From JBHGAV01 sp041946685 (GTDB lineage Bacteria; Acidobacteriota; Terriglobia; Bryobacterales; Bryobacteraceae), in NCBI GenBank assembly GCA_041946685.1, contig JBHGAV010000010.1, positions 23,630 to 87,629 on the forward strand: DNA of 64,000 nucleotides. The letters run 5' to 3'. Position 1 is the stretch's first letter. Every line of letters starts with the position of its first letter. The notes beneath the pieces were generated by a model. It was given only the letters and a program-made list of their open reading frames with translations, did not search any database and had not been told where the DNA came from. A program made the translations under genes and the position numbers. This document shows positions 25,802 through 33,828 of this stretch, piece after piece.

Positions 25802-26311
25802 ATGACGCAGATTGCGGCAGATCATGGAGAAGAGCGGGCGCAGGTCTGGCAGCCGCGTATCGTGGGCTTTCTGTGTTTCTGGTGCTCGTACACGGGCGCT
25901 GACAGCGCGGGCACGGCCCGCATGAAATACGCTCCGAACGTGGACATTATCAAGGTCATGTGTTCCGGACGGATTGACCCGGAGTTGATCACGATGGCGT
26001 TCGCGCGAGGGGCGGACGGAGTGATGGTGCTCGGCTGCCACATCGGCGACTGTCACTACGTGTCGGGCAATCACAAGACGATGGTGCGCATGCCTCTGCT
26101 GAAGCGCCTGCTCGCCGATCTCGGCATCGAGCCGGAACGCTTCCGGCACGAATGGGTGAGCGCGGCCGAAGGCGAGAAGTTCAGCCGGCTGGTGACCGAG
26201 ATGACCGAGCAGGTGCGAGCGCTGGGGCCGTTGAACTGGCCCCGGCTGATGCACCAGCGGGGCGTCGGCCACGGACAGGATCTTCATCCGTGGGGCGGGG
26301 GGCACGCATGA
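25802..26311 (+). CDS. mvhD1: MvhD-like [2Fe-2S] adaptor of hydrogenase-Hdr complex (copy 1)
   Basis: 169 aa. The MvhD Cys set is complete: FLCFWCSYTGAD, KVMCSGRIDP and LGCHIGDCHYVSGN. MvhD is the adaptor between the hydrogenase small subunit and HdrA; in QmoB it is fused to the HdrA part. The sequence is clearly paralogous to the copy at 35808 (both keep MCSGR, GCH.GDCHY and a shared VRALGPL segment). This copy has about 18 extra C-terminal residues. Its stop overlaps the start of mvhG1. Confidence 0.9.
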   Translation: MTQIAADHGEERAQVWQPRIVGFLCFWCSYTGADSAGTARMKYAPNVDIIKVMCSGRIDPELITMAFARGADGVMVLGCHIGDCHYVSGNHKTMVRMPLLKRLLADLGIEPERFRHEWVSAAEGEKFSRLVTEMTEQVRALGPLNWPRLMHQRGVGHGQDLHPWGGGHA

Positions 26312-27276
26312 GCGCGAACGGCAAGCTGAAAGTGGGAATGTACTGGGCCTCCAGTTGCGGCGGCTGCGACATTTCGCTGCTGGAGATCGGAACGCGGATT
26401 CTCGACCTCATCCAGATCGCCGACGTCGTTTTCTGGCCCTGCGCCGCGGATTTCAAGTATCAGGACGTGGCGAACTACCCCGATGGACACATCGACGTCT
26501 GCTTTTACAACGGCGGCGTGCGCAACAGCGAGCAGGAAGAGGTGGCGCGGCTGCTGCGCCGGAAGAGCAAGACGCTGGTGGCCTACGGAGCTTGCGCCGG
26601 CGACGGTGGAATCCCGGCCCTGGCCAACTTCACGACGAAGGAGGCCATCTTCGCCGCCGCCTATCATGACAACCCTTCGCTCGACAACCCGGGAGGGGTG
26701 GAGCCGCAACCGGAGTTCGACGCGGCCGTGGGCAAGCTCCATATTCCGCGCTTCTATCCGGCGGTGCTGCAACTGAAGGACGTCGTGCCCGTGGACTACG
26801 TGCTGCCCGGGTGCCCGCCGCAGGCGGACCGGGTCTGGGAGTCCATCCAGGCGCTCGTTTCGGGAGCCGTGCCGGCCAGGAACGAGGCGGTCCGGGTCGG
26901 ATGTGCGGACAAGACGGTCTGCGAGGAGTGCCCTCGGGAAAAGCGCCTGGTCAAGATCAAACAGTTCCGGCGCCATCACCAGTTCCGCCCCGAGCCGGGC
27001 TGGTGTCTGCTGGAGCAAGGGATTCTGTGCATGGGCCCGGCGACACGAAGCGGCTGCGGCGCGCTTTGTCTGAAGGCCGACATGCGTTGCGAGGGCTGCT
27101 ACGGGGCGCCGGCGGCCGTGAGCGACCAGGGGGCCGCCATGGTGGGCGCCATCGGGTCCCTGCTGGATGCCGGGTCGGAAGACCGGGCGCGGGAACTGGT
27201 CGGGGAGATCGCCGATCCCTCGGGCAGCTTCTATCGCTTCACCATGTCGTCGAGCATGATGAAGGTCCGCCGTTAG
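26308..27276 (+). CDS. mvhG1: [NiFe] hydrogenase small subunit, group 3c-like (copy 1)
   Basis: 322 aa. The proximal cluster motif is WASSCGGCDISLLEIG at residues 14-29. Further Cys sets are VLPGCPPQADRV, CEECPREKR and MGPATRSGCGALC...CEGCYG. There is no TAT signal, so the enzyme is cytoplasmic, as in Mvh. It passes electrons from the NiFe site to MvhD. ATG at 26308 overlaps the mvhD1 stop (ATGA). Confidence 0.92.
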   Translation: MSANGKLKVGMYWASSCGGCDISLLEIGTRILDLIQIADVVFWPCAADFKYQDVANYPDGHIDVCFYNGGVRNSEQEEVARLLRRKSKTLVAYGACAGDGGIPALANFTTKEAIFAAAYHDNPSLDNPGGVEPQPEFDAAVGKLHIPRFYPAVLQLKDVVPVDYVLPGCPPQADRVWESIQALVSGAVPARNEAVRVGCADKTVCEECPREKRLVKIKQFRRHHQFRPEPGWCLLEQGILCMGPATRSGCGALCLKADMRCEGCYGAPAAVSDQGAAMVGAIGSLLDAGSEDRARELVGEIADPSGSFYRFTMSSSMMKVRR

Positions 27277-27290
27277 AGGGGAAGGATGAG

Positions 27291-28805
27291 ATGAGCACCG
27301 TCACCACAGCGAACGGCCAGGGTTACCGGCGGATCAGCATCGACCCGGTGACCAGACTGGAAGGCCACGGCAAGATCGACATTTTCCTGGACCGGGAAGG
27401 AAACGTAGCCGACTGCTTCTTCCAGGTCCCCGAGTTGCGGGGATTCGAGAAGTTCTGCGAGGGCCGGCCGGTCGAGGAGCTGCCGAGGATCACCCCGCGC
27501 ATCTGCGGAGTCTGCCCCGAGGCGCACATGATGGCCAGCGCCAAGGCCTGCGATGCGGTCTATGGAGCGGAACTGCCGCTCACGGCGAAGCTGCTGCGCG
27601 AGTTGCAGTACAACATCTTCTATGTGACCGACCACGCCACCCACTTCTATGCGCTGGGCGGGCCGGATTTCGTCATGGGGCCGAAGAGCGACCCGGCCAC
27701 GCGCAATCTGATCGGAGTCATCGGCAAAGTCGGGCTGGAGATCGCCGGGCAGGTGCTGAAGTGCCGCGCCTGGGGACACGAAGCGGCGGGCATCTTCGGC
27801 GGCAAGCCGGTGAACCCGGCCAACGCCATCCCCGGCGGCATGAGCAAGGGGCTGAACAAGGACGAGCGCCAGCGGGTGGAAGAGATCTGCCGCTTCATGG
27901 TCGAGTTCGGCAAGCTGACGCTGAAGATCCTGCACGACGTGGTTCTGGCGAACCGGGAGTACGTGGACCTCATTTTGAACGGGCCTTACATGCACCGCAC
28001 CTACTCGATGGGGCTCGTGGACGAGAAGAACCAGGTCAATTTCTATGACGGCATGGTGCGGGTCGTCGATCCCGAGGGCAAGGAGCTGTGCCGTTACGCG
28101 CCGCCCGACTACACCAAGCACATTGCCGAGCGGGTGGAGCCTTGGAGCTATCTCAAGTTCCCGTACCTGAAGGCCGTCGGCTGGAAAGGGTTCGTTGACG
28201 GAATGGAGTCGGGAGTGTACACGGCGACTCCACAATCCCGGCTCAATGCCGGCGATGGCATGAATAGCCCGCTGGCGCAGGAAGCCTACGAGGAGTACTT
28301 CGAGACCCTGACGGGCGACCGGAGCGGGCGAAAGCCCGTCCATCACAGGCTCGCCATCCATTGGGCACGCTGTGTCGAGTTGATGAACGCCGCCGAGCGG
28401 AGCCTGGAGCTGATCCAGCACCCCGAGATCACTCACCCGGAGAATTTCCGGGTGGTCTGCGACAAGACACCGCACGAGGGCGTGGGGATCGTCGAAGCGC
28501 CGCGGGGCACGCTCACGCACCATTACGTCACCGACGAGAACGGCATCGTCAGGAAGGCCAACCTGGTGGTCGGCACGACGAACAACCACGCGGCCATCTG
28601 CATGTCGATCAAGCAGGCCGCCGAGGGCCTGATACGCAAGGGCGTCGAGGTCACCGAAGGGGTGCTGAACATGGTGGAAATGGCATTCCGGGGTTACGAC
28701 CCCTGTTTTGGGTGCGCCACGCATAGTCTGCCTGGGCAGATGCCGCTGGTGGTGCGGGTCCGAGACTTCGAAGGACAGGTTTTGTCGGAGGCCAGGCGGG
28801 ACTGA
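27291..28805 (+). CDS. mvhA1: [NiFe] hydrogenase large subunit, group 3c-like (copy 1)
   Basis: 504 aa. Both NiFe-binding motifs are present: PRICGVCPEAHM near residue 75 and YDPCFGCATH near residue 470. The N-terminal SIDPVTRLEGHGKIDIFL is typical. A 29-residue tail follows the last His, starting SLPGQMPL, which a maturation protease could remove; one is encoded at 31617. All four metal Cys codons are Cys, with no in-frame TGA, so there is no selenocysteine. It cleaves or makes H2. The next gene encodes the QmoA-like flavoprotein. Confidence 0.94.
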   Translation: MSTVTTANGQGYRRISIDPVTRLEGHGKIDIFLDREGNVADCFFQVPELRGFEKFCEGRPVEELPRITPRICGVCPEAHMMASAKACDAVYGAELPLTAKLLRELQYNIFYVTDHATHFYALGGPDFVMGPKSDPATRNLIGVIGKVGLEIAGQVLKCRAWGHEAAGIFGGKPVNPANAIPGGMSKGLNKDERQRVEEICRFMVEFGKLTLKILHDVVLANREYVDLILNGPYMHRTYSMGLVDEKNQVNFYDGMVRVVDPEGKELCRYAPPDYTKHIAERVEPWSYLKFPYLKAVGWKGFVDGMESGVYTATPQSRLNAGDGMNSPLAQEAYEEYFETLTGDRSGRKPVHHRLAIHWARCVELMNAAERSLELIQHPEITHPENFRVVCDKTPHEGVGIVEAPRGTLTHHYVTDENGIVRKANLVVGTTNNHAAICMSIKQAAEGLIRKGVEVTEGVLNMVEMAFRGYDPCFGCATHSLPGQMPLVVRVRDFEGQVLSEARRD

Positions 28806-28820
28806 GGGAGAACGATCAGC

Positions 28821-30140
28821 ATGGCGAAGATCAAGGAACGCTACGACGGGCTGGTGGTGGGCGGCGGCATCGCCGGCATGCAGGCGGCGCTGGATCTGGC
28901 GGGCCAGGGATACGAAGTACTTCTGGTGGAGCGGGAGCCCTCGATCGGCGGCATCATGGTCGGCCTGAACAAAGTCTTTCCGACGCTGGATTGCAGCAGT
29001 TGTATCTGTACGCCGCGCATGGCCGAAACTGCGCACCACGAGCGCATCACCTTGCTCACCTACACGGAAGTGGATGAGGTCCGGCGGGAGGGAAACGGCT
29101 TTGAGGTGATGCTGACAAAGAAGCCCCGCTACGTTGTGGAAGAGGATTGCATCGGGTGCAGCAAGTGCGAGCTCGCCTGCCACGAGTGGGCCCCCCACGA
29201 GTTCGACTACGGCCTGGGCGCGCGGGCGGCCATCTACATTCCACACGGAAACGCCATCCCCCAGGTTCCGGTGCTCGACCCCGACTACTGCATCTTCGAC
29301 GGCGCATGTGCCAGGGTCTGCCCCACCAACTGCATCGACTTCACCCAGGAGCCGCAGAAGCTCAAGGTGGACGTGGGCGCCGTGATCATCGCCTCGGGAC
29401 TCAAGACCACACCCATGGACGCCAAGAAGGAATACGGTGGCAACAAGTATCCGAACGTCATGAACCCCCTGGCCATGGAGCGGGTGCAGAGCTCGAATGG
29501 CCCTTACGGCCACGTGCTGCGGCCCTCGGACGGGAAGGTCCCCAATTCGGTCGCCTATGTTCAGTGCGCGGGCAGCCGCGACAAGTCCATAGGCGTGCCC
29601 TACTGCTCGCGCGTGTGCTGCATGTACGCGCTCAAGCAGGCGATCATGATCAAACATCAGCGTCACGAGACCGAGGTCACCATCTATTACATGGATATTC
29701 GGGCTTTCGGCAAGGGCTATGAGCAGTTCTACCGCCGCGCGCTGGCCGAGGGTGTCCGCGTGGTGAAGGCCAAGGTAGCCAAGATCACCGAGGTCGGGGA
29801 TCACGATCTGTCCCTCCGCGTGGAACTGAACGACGAAGGAGGACGGGTGGCCGACATCCGCCATGACCTTGTGGTGTTGAGCCAGGGGATCATTCCCGGC
29901 TGGCGTCCCGATGAGGGACTGGTGCCGGCGGGGCTGGACGACGACGGCTTCTTCAAGATCCGGGAGGTGACGACCCGGCCGGCCAACAGCCCCCGGGACG
30001 GCATCTTCGTGGCGGGAGTGGCGACCGGCCCGAAGGACATTCCCGATGCGATCGTGGAGGCGGGCGCGGCGGCGATGGAGGCCGCCATGTACCTTCATCG
30101 CACCCAGCCGCGCAAGCCGGCGATGGCGTGTGCGGATTGA
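28821..30140 (+). CDS. qmoA: QmoA-like short HdrA flavoprotein with intact core clusters
   Basis: 439 aa. It lacks the N-terminal 140 residues and the C-terminal ferredoxin of HdrA, matching QmoA in length. The FAD motif VVGGGIAGMQAALDLA is near residue 11. The HdrA core FPTLDCSSCICTPRM is intact near residue 57. The inserted ferredoxin has full Cys sets (CIGCSKCELAC, CIFDGACARVCPTNC), and PYCSRVCCMYALKQA is also present. In sulfate reducers QmoA works with QmoB and QmoC to link quinones to APS reductase; no aprAB lies here, and hydrogenase genes precede it. It retains exactly the motifs missing from HdrA1. Confidence 0.86.
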   Translation: MAKIKERYDGLVVGGGIAGMQAALDLAGQGYEVLLVEREPSIGGIMVGLNKVFPTLDCSSCICTPRMAETAHHERITLLTYTEVDEVRREGNGFEVMLTKKPRYVVEEDCIGCSKCELACHEWAPHEFDYGLGARAAIYIPHGNAIPQVPVLDPDYCIFDGACARVCPTNCIDFTQEPQKLKVDVGAVIIASGLKTTPMDAKKEYGGNKYPNVMNPLAMERVQSSNGPYGHVLRPSDGKVPNSVAYVQCAGSRDKSIGVPYCSRVCCMYALKQAIMIKHQRHETEVTIYYMDIRAFGKGYEQFYRRALAEGVRVVKAKVAKITEVGDHDLSLRVELNDEGGRVADIRHDLVVLSQGIIPGWRPDEGLVPAGLDDDGFFKIREVTTRPANSPRDGIFVAGVATGPKDIPDAIVEAGAAAMEAAMYLHRTQPRKPAMACAD

Positions 30141-30169
30141 GCGGGGAGTCGCGCGACAGGAGGCATCCC

Positions 30170-30463
30170 ATGGGAGACGCGAAACGCAACTGGCGGGAGG
30201 ATCTGAAGGTGTTCCGTGAACGCCAGGGGGGAGTGAGCGAGGCGAAGAAGGCGCGGACCAAGGAGACCCGGGAAACGGTGAAGGCGATCGAGGGCGCGCT
30301 CAGGGGCGGTCCGCTGACTGTGCCGGAGATCTCCGCTGCGACCAAGATTCCCAGCCAGAAGGTCCTCTGGCATCTAATGGCGATGAAAAAATACGGCAGG
30401 GTCGCCGAGGCGGGCCCGGCGGGCGAGTACTACCGCTACGAGCTTAAGGAGGCATCATCGTGA
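30170..30463 (+). CDS. Small winged helix-turn-helix protein inside the hydrogenase operon
   Basis: 97 aa. A strong ribosome binding site (ACAGGAGG) precedes the ATG at 30170. The basic N-terminal half (KRNWREDLKVFRERQGG, KKARTKETRE) is followed by a winged helix: GGPLTVPEISAATKIPSQKV, then LWHLMAMKKYGRVAEAG and a wing strand YYRYELKE. The fold resembles ArsR/DeoR-type DNA-binding domains. It is co-translated with qmoC (GTGA overlap), so it may be an autoregulator of the operon or a small structural partner. No metal ligands are obvious. Confidence 0.7.
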   Translation: MGDAKRNWREDLKVFRERQGGVSEAKKARTKETRETVKAIEGALRGGPLTVPEISAATKIPSQKVLWHLMAMKKYGRVAEAGPAGEYYRYELKEASS

Positions 30464-31620
30464 GCGTTCGTGTCGATCCCAGAGTTACCGGTCAACTGGC
30501 CCACTATGGAGGGGAAACGGCCGTCAAGTGCTTCAACTGCGGCAACTGCACCGCAGTCTGCTCGCTCACCAACCAGGATGCCGTTTTCCCCCGCCGCTAC
30601 ATCCGGTACATCCAGCTCGGCCTCAAGGACAAGATGCTCGGCAGCCTCGACCCCTGGCTGTGCTACTACTGCGGGGACTGCTCGGATACCTGCCCCCGCG
30701 AGGCCCAGCCGGGCAAGCTCATGATGGCCAGCCGCCGCTGGCTGATCAGCATGTACGACTGGACCGGGCTGAGCCGCCTCATGTACGGCCAGGAACGATG
30801 GGAGGTGATCATGCTCCTGCTGGTCGCCCTCCTGGTGTTGGGATTGTTCACGGTCCCCGCCGATTTCGGTTTCCGGCTGCTCGCCTCACATCCCGAAGCG
30901 CGTGATAGCGTCAACCTCGGTTATTTCGCGCCGAAGGAGATCGTGCACTGGGGCGACCTGACGCTGGCCGCCCTTCTGGGAGGACTGCTCCTGAGCAATG
31001 CGGCGCGGATGTTCTGGTTTGTCCGGCGGCAGGGTCCGCCGCTTCGCTTCGGCGCGCTGATCAGCCAGATCGGAGAGTTTGTGGTTCAAGGACTGACGCA
31101 GAAACGCTGGCGCGAATGCGCGTCGGACTCCACCAAGCACTGGCTGCGCCATCTGTTGCTGGTCACCGCCTACGGAACGATGTTCGCTCTTGTCGTCGTC
31201 TTTCTGAAGTGGTTTCAGGTGGAGGATACGTCGTTCCACTGGACGAGCCTGCTCGGCTACTATTCCACGCTGGTTCTGATGGGGGCCACGCTGTGGATCA
31301 TACAGGATCGCAGGAAGAAGAAGGATCAGATCCACAAGTATAGCGACATGGCCGACTGGCTGTTTCCGATTCTGCTGTTCCTCACCAGCCTCTCCGGCAT
31401 CCTGCTGCACCTGGCGCGGCTGGTCAACCTGGCGATGCCGACGTATTACTTTTACGTAATTCACCTGATGATCGCGGTGCCCATGCTGGTGGTGGAAGTG
31501 CCCTTCGGCAAGTGGTCCCACCTGTTCTACCGGCCGCTGGCGCTGTACCTGCTGGGAGTTCAGAGCAAGAGCCGGGCCCGGGAGACGGCCGGCGTCAAGG
31601 CAACCCCGGTGGCGGCGTGA
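30460..31620 (+). CDS. qmoC: QmoC-like membrane protein: HdrC-type ferredoxin fused to cytochrome b domain
   Basis: 386 aa, GTG start. The N-terminal part has two [4Fe-4S] motifs (CFNCGNCTAVC near residue 24 and CYYCGDCSDTC near residue 69), equivalent to HdrC. From residue 108 on it has about six membrane helices with His candidates for heme b (VHWGDL, HWLRHLLLV, LLHLARLVN, VIHLMIA), equivalent to HdrE/NarI. This fusion is the QmoC architecture. It should exchange electrons with menaquinone or ubiquinone in the membrane. It overlaps the wHTH gene upstream and the maturation protease gene downstream, tying the membrane module to the hydrogenase. Confidence 0.9.
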   Translation: MSVRVDPRVTGQLAHYGGETAVKCFNCGNCTAVCSLTNQDAVFPRRYIRYIQLGLKDKMLGSLDPWLCYYCGDCSDTCPREAQPGKLMMASRRWLISMYDWTGLSRLMYGQERWEVIMLLLVALLVLGLFTVPADFGFRLLASHPEARDSVNLGYFAPKEIVHWGDLTLAALLGGLLLSNAARMFWFVRRQGPPLRFGALISQIGEFVVQGLTQKRWRECASDSTKHWLRHLLLVTAYGTMFALVVVFLKWFQVEDTSFHWTSLLGYYSTLVLMGATLWIIQDRRKKKDQIHKYSDMADWLFPILLFLTSLSGILLHLARLVNLAMPTYYFYVIHLMIAVPMLVVEVPFGKWSHLFYRPLALYLLGVQSKSRARETAGVKATPVAA

Positions 31621-32123
31621 GCGGGACCAGCACACGTCGCACCGCCGTACTGGGTTTGGGCAACCCCGTGGTTGCCGACGATCGCGTGGGCTTGGCGGTG
31701 GCCGAGCGAATCCGGAGGTTGCTCGAGGAGTCCCCCATCAAGGACGTCGAGGTGCTGGAGAGCATGCGCGGCGGCTTTGAGCTGATCGACTTGCTGAGCG
31801 GTTTCGCTCATGCCGTGATCATCGACTGCCTGACGGTGCCCGATCCCACGCCGGGGCGCGTGCATCGCCTGGCTCTGGACAACGTCGCCGGCAGCGCCCG
31901 GCTGATCAACGCGCACGAGATCAGCATCTGGGAGGCGTTCGAACTGGCCAGGAAGATGGGCATCGACATGCCGGAGACCGTCGACATCTTCGCCATCGAG
32001 GGAGGAGACACCCTCACGATGACGGAGGAGATGACCCCGCTGGTGGCTGCGGCGGTCGAACCGCTGGCCCGCCAGATCCACACTGCGCTGGCGGCTGGGA
32101 TGGGCGCTGCACCTCGATTTTAG
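31617..32123 (+). CDS. [NiFe] hydrogenase maturation endopeptidase, HyaD/HycI family
   Basis: 168 aa, GTG start overlapping the qmoC stop. It opens with the family motif AVLGLGNPVVADDRVG (usual form GxGNxLxxDDGxG). Conserved acidic residues are in VIIDCLT and the HEIS segment. These proteases cut the C-terminal tail of the large subunit after Ni insertion. It is the only one in the window, and two large subunits (28805 and 38750) both carry tails, so it may serve both. Confidence 0.88.
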   Translation: MSGTSTRRTAVLGLGNPVVADDRVGLAVAERIRRLLEESPIKDVEVLESMRGGFELIDLLSGFAHAVIIDCLTVPDPTPGRVHRLALDNVAGSARLINAHEISIWEAFELARKMGIDMPETVDIFAIEGGDTLTMTEEMTPLVAAAVEPLARQIHTALAAGMGAAPRF

Positions 32124-32128
32124 GTCCG

Positions 32129-32150
32129 TGCCCCAACTGCATCTGGGGCA
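32129..32150 (+). terminator. Hairpin just after the operon 1 stop codon
   Basis: TGCCCCA and TGGGGCA form a perfect 7-bp stem around an 8-nt loop, starting 6 nt after the protease stop. No T-run follows, so it is at best a weak or Rho-assisted terminator. It overlaps the direct repeat described next. Confidence 0.4.
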
Positions 32151-32183
32151 AATCGCCCAATCTTCCCGCAACCTGGGGCGAAT
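32143..32183. repeat. Direct repeat pair upstream of hdrC operon
   Basis: CTGGGGCAAAT (32143-32153) and CTGGGGCGAAT (32173-32183) differ at one base and start exactly 30 bp apart, about three helical turns. The spacing would put two bound protein units on the same DNA face. Confidence 0.4.
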
Positions 32184-32226
32184 GAAGCCGCAAGTCTATT
32201 AATTTCTACAAAAAGACCCGATTTTC

Positions 32227-32243
32227 CCAATATGGGTTATTGG
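32227..32243. promoter_or_regulatory. Inverted repeat CCAATA-N5-TATTGG (possible operator)
   Basis: Perfect 6-bp arms at 32227-32232 and 32238-32243 lie in an AT-rich patch about 84 bp before the hdrC start. The form suits a dimeric helix-turn-helix regulator. No clear -35/-10 pair was found in this 203-bp gap. Confidence 0.4.
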
Positions 32244-32326
32244 CCCCTAAAGTGCGGGTGTAATCCATACATCACAGCAGGCCTCGGGTTTTTGTCTAAC
32301 TAGCGGTCATCACGGGAGTCATTATT

Positions 32327-32911
32327 GTGCTGGCACTCATCCGAAGGAAGATGAAGTTCCAGCGGGAAGCTGATCCGGTCTGGGCGGACGAGATCAGCAG
32401 GCAGCCTGGAATCGATCGAATCTGGTCCTGCATCCAGTGCGGCACCTGCTCGGGAACGTGTCCCCTCTCCATCTACATGGATTTTACGCCAAGGCGCATT
32501 ATCGCCCTGGTGCGCGAAGGATTCCGCAGCGACGCTCTGAGCAGCCAGACCATCTGGCTTTGCGCATCGTGCTATTCCTGCGCTTCTCATTGTCCTCAGG
32601 ACGTCCACATAACCGACTTGATGTACAGCTTGAAGCGGGAAGCGATCAAGCATCGCATGTACCCGCGGCGTTTTCCGATTCCGGTGCTCGCGCGCGAGTT
32701 CTTCAACCTGGTGCGGCGGCACGGGCGCAACAGTGAGGTCTGGCTGGTTGTCAGAATGGCTCTGAAGTCCAATCCGTTCGTGCTGCTGACGATGGCCAAG
32801 TACGGATTCGGACTGATGCGCACGGGCCGCATGAGCCTGCGGCAGGAGCGTATCCAGCGCACGCACGAACTCCAGAGCGAACTTGCCGCGCCGCAGGAGG
32901 TTTCGCGATGA
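32327..32911 (+). CDS. hdrC: Heterodisulfide reductase subunit C
   Basis: 194 aa. Two [4Fe-4S] motifs, CIQCGTCSGTC and CASCYSCASHC, relay electrons from HdrA to HdrB. MDFTPRRIIALVREG between the motifs is typical of HdrC. I used the GTG at 32327, with GGGAG upstream; an internal ATG at 32351 is possible. It is soluble (no membrane helices), unlike the QmoC fusion in operon 1. First gene of operon 2; it overlaps hdrB by ATGA. Confidence 0.93.
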   Translation: MLALIRRKMKFQREADPVWADEISRQPGIDRIWSCIQCGTCSGTCPLSIYMDFTPRRIIALVREGFRSDALSSQTIWLCASCYSCASHCPQDVHITDLMYSLKREAIKHRMYPRRFPIPVLAREFFNLVRRHGRNSEVWLVVRMALKSNPFVLLTMAKYGFGLMRTGRMSLRQERIQRTHELQSELAAPQEVSR

Positions 32912-33828
32912 GCGCCAATGAGAACTGCCGGTCGAGATACGCCTACTTCCCCGGGTGCTCGCTGAGCGCCACCGGGCTCGCCTACGACGAGAGCCTGAAG
33001 GTGCTGTTCCGGCTGCTGGGAGTGAAGCTGGATGAACTGGAAGACTGGAACTGCTGCGGCGCTACGTCCTACATGTGCATTGACGAAGGCGCGGCGTTCC
33101 TGATGTCGGCACGGAACCTGTCCATCGCGCACAAGATGGGCGCCAGCGAGGTTCTGGCGCCGTGCAGCGCCTGCTACCTGGTGCTGCGTAAGACGCAGGA
33201 CTACGTCGAGCATCACCCCGCGGTTGCCGAGAAGGTGAAACAGTCTCTGCGGCAGGCCGGGCTGGAGCCGATGAATTCGGTGAAGGTCAGGCACCCGCTG
33301 GAGATGCTGTACAACGACGTGGGCGTGGAGCAGATCAAGTCCCTGTCCAAGCGCAAGTGGCGCGGCGGACGGATCGCCTGCTACTACGGGTGTCAGGCCG
33401 TGCGGCCATACGACGAGGTGGACCGGTCGCATAATCCGATGCGCATGGACGAGTTGATGAACGCCGTGGGCGCCCCGACGGTGGACTACTCGCTGAAGAC
33501 CAAGTGCTGCGGCGGCTCGCTCACCGGGACGATGCATGAGGTCGGGTTGCGCCTCAACTACATCCTCCTCAAGGAAGCCGCCCGAAAGGGCGCCGAGGCG
33601 ATCGTCACCATCTGCCCGCTCTGCCAGTTCAACCTGGACGTCTACCAGGCCGAGATCGCCAAGCAGAGCGGCGAACGCTTCGACATGCCGATTCTGTACT
33701 TCTCTCAGGTGCTCGGATGGGCGCTCGGGGGCGAGATGCGGCAACTGGGGCTGCAGCGCTCGCTTGCCGGCCAGAGCTTGATACGCCGGTGGTTCGCCGC
33801 CCACGAGGAGGTGGAAGCGTATGTCTGA
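32908..33828 (+). CDS. hdrB: Heterodisulfide reductase catalytic subunit B
   Basis: 306 aa. Two complete CCG domains are visible: CSLS...NCCGATSYM...PCSACYL in the N-terminal half and YYGCQA...KCCGGSLTG...CPLCQFN in the C-terminal half. In methanogens these bind two non-cubane [4Fe-4S] clusters that reduce the CoM-S-S-CoB disulfide. All cluster Cys appear intact, so the subunit is likely catalytic. The natural disulfide in this bacterium is unknown. It overlaps hdrA2 by 8 nt. Confidence 0.94.
   Translation: MSANENCRSRYAYFPGCSLSATGLAYDESLKVLFRLLGVKLDELEDWNCCGATSYMCIDEGAAFLMSARNLSIAHKMGASEVLAPCSACYLVLRKTQDYVEHHPAVAEKVKQSLRQAGLEPMNSVKVRHPLEMLYNDVGVEQIKSLSKRKWRGGRIACYYGCQAVRPYDEVDRSHNPMRMDELMNAVGAPTVDYSLKTKCCGGSLTGTMHEVGLRLNYILLKEAARKGAEAIVTICPLCQFNLDVYQAEIAKQSGERFDMPILYFSQVLGWALGGEMRQLGLQRSLAGQSLIRRWFAAHEEVEAYV

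Noticed and set aside
27273..30098. A 941-codon open frame on the minus strand, antisense to mvhA1 and qmoA
   Set aside because: It is explained by GC-rich codon use of the sense genes; the translation is rich in His, Arg and Val with no recognisable domain, while the sense genes have clear motifs.
28821..31620. Dissimilatory sulfate reduction locus, because of Qmo-like genes
   Set aside because: No aprAB, sat or dsr genes are present; the neighbours are hydrogenase genes.
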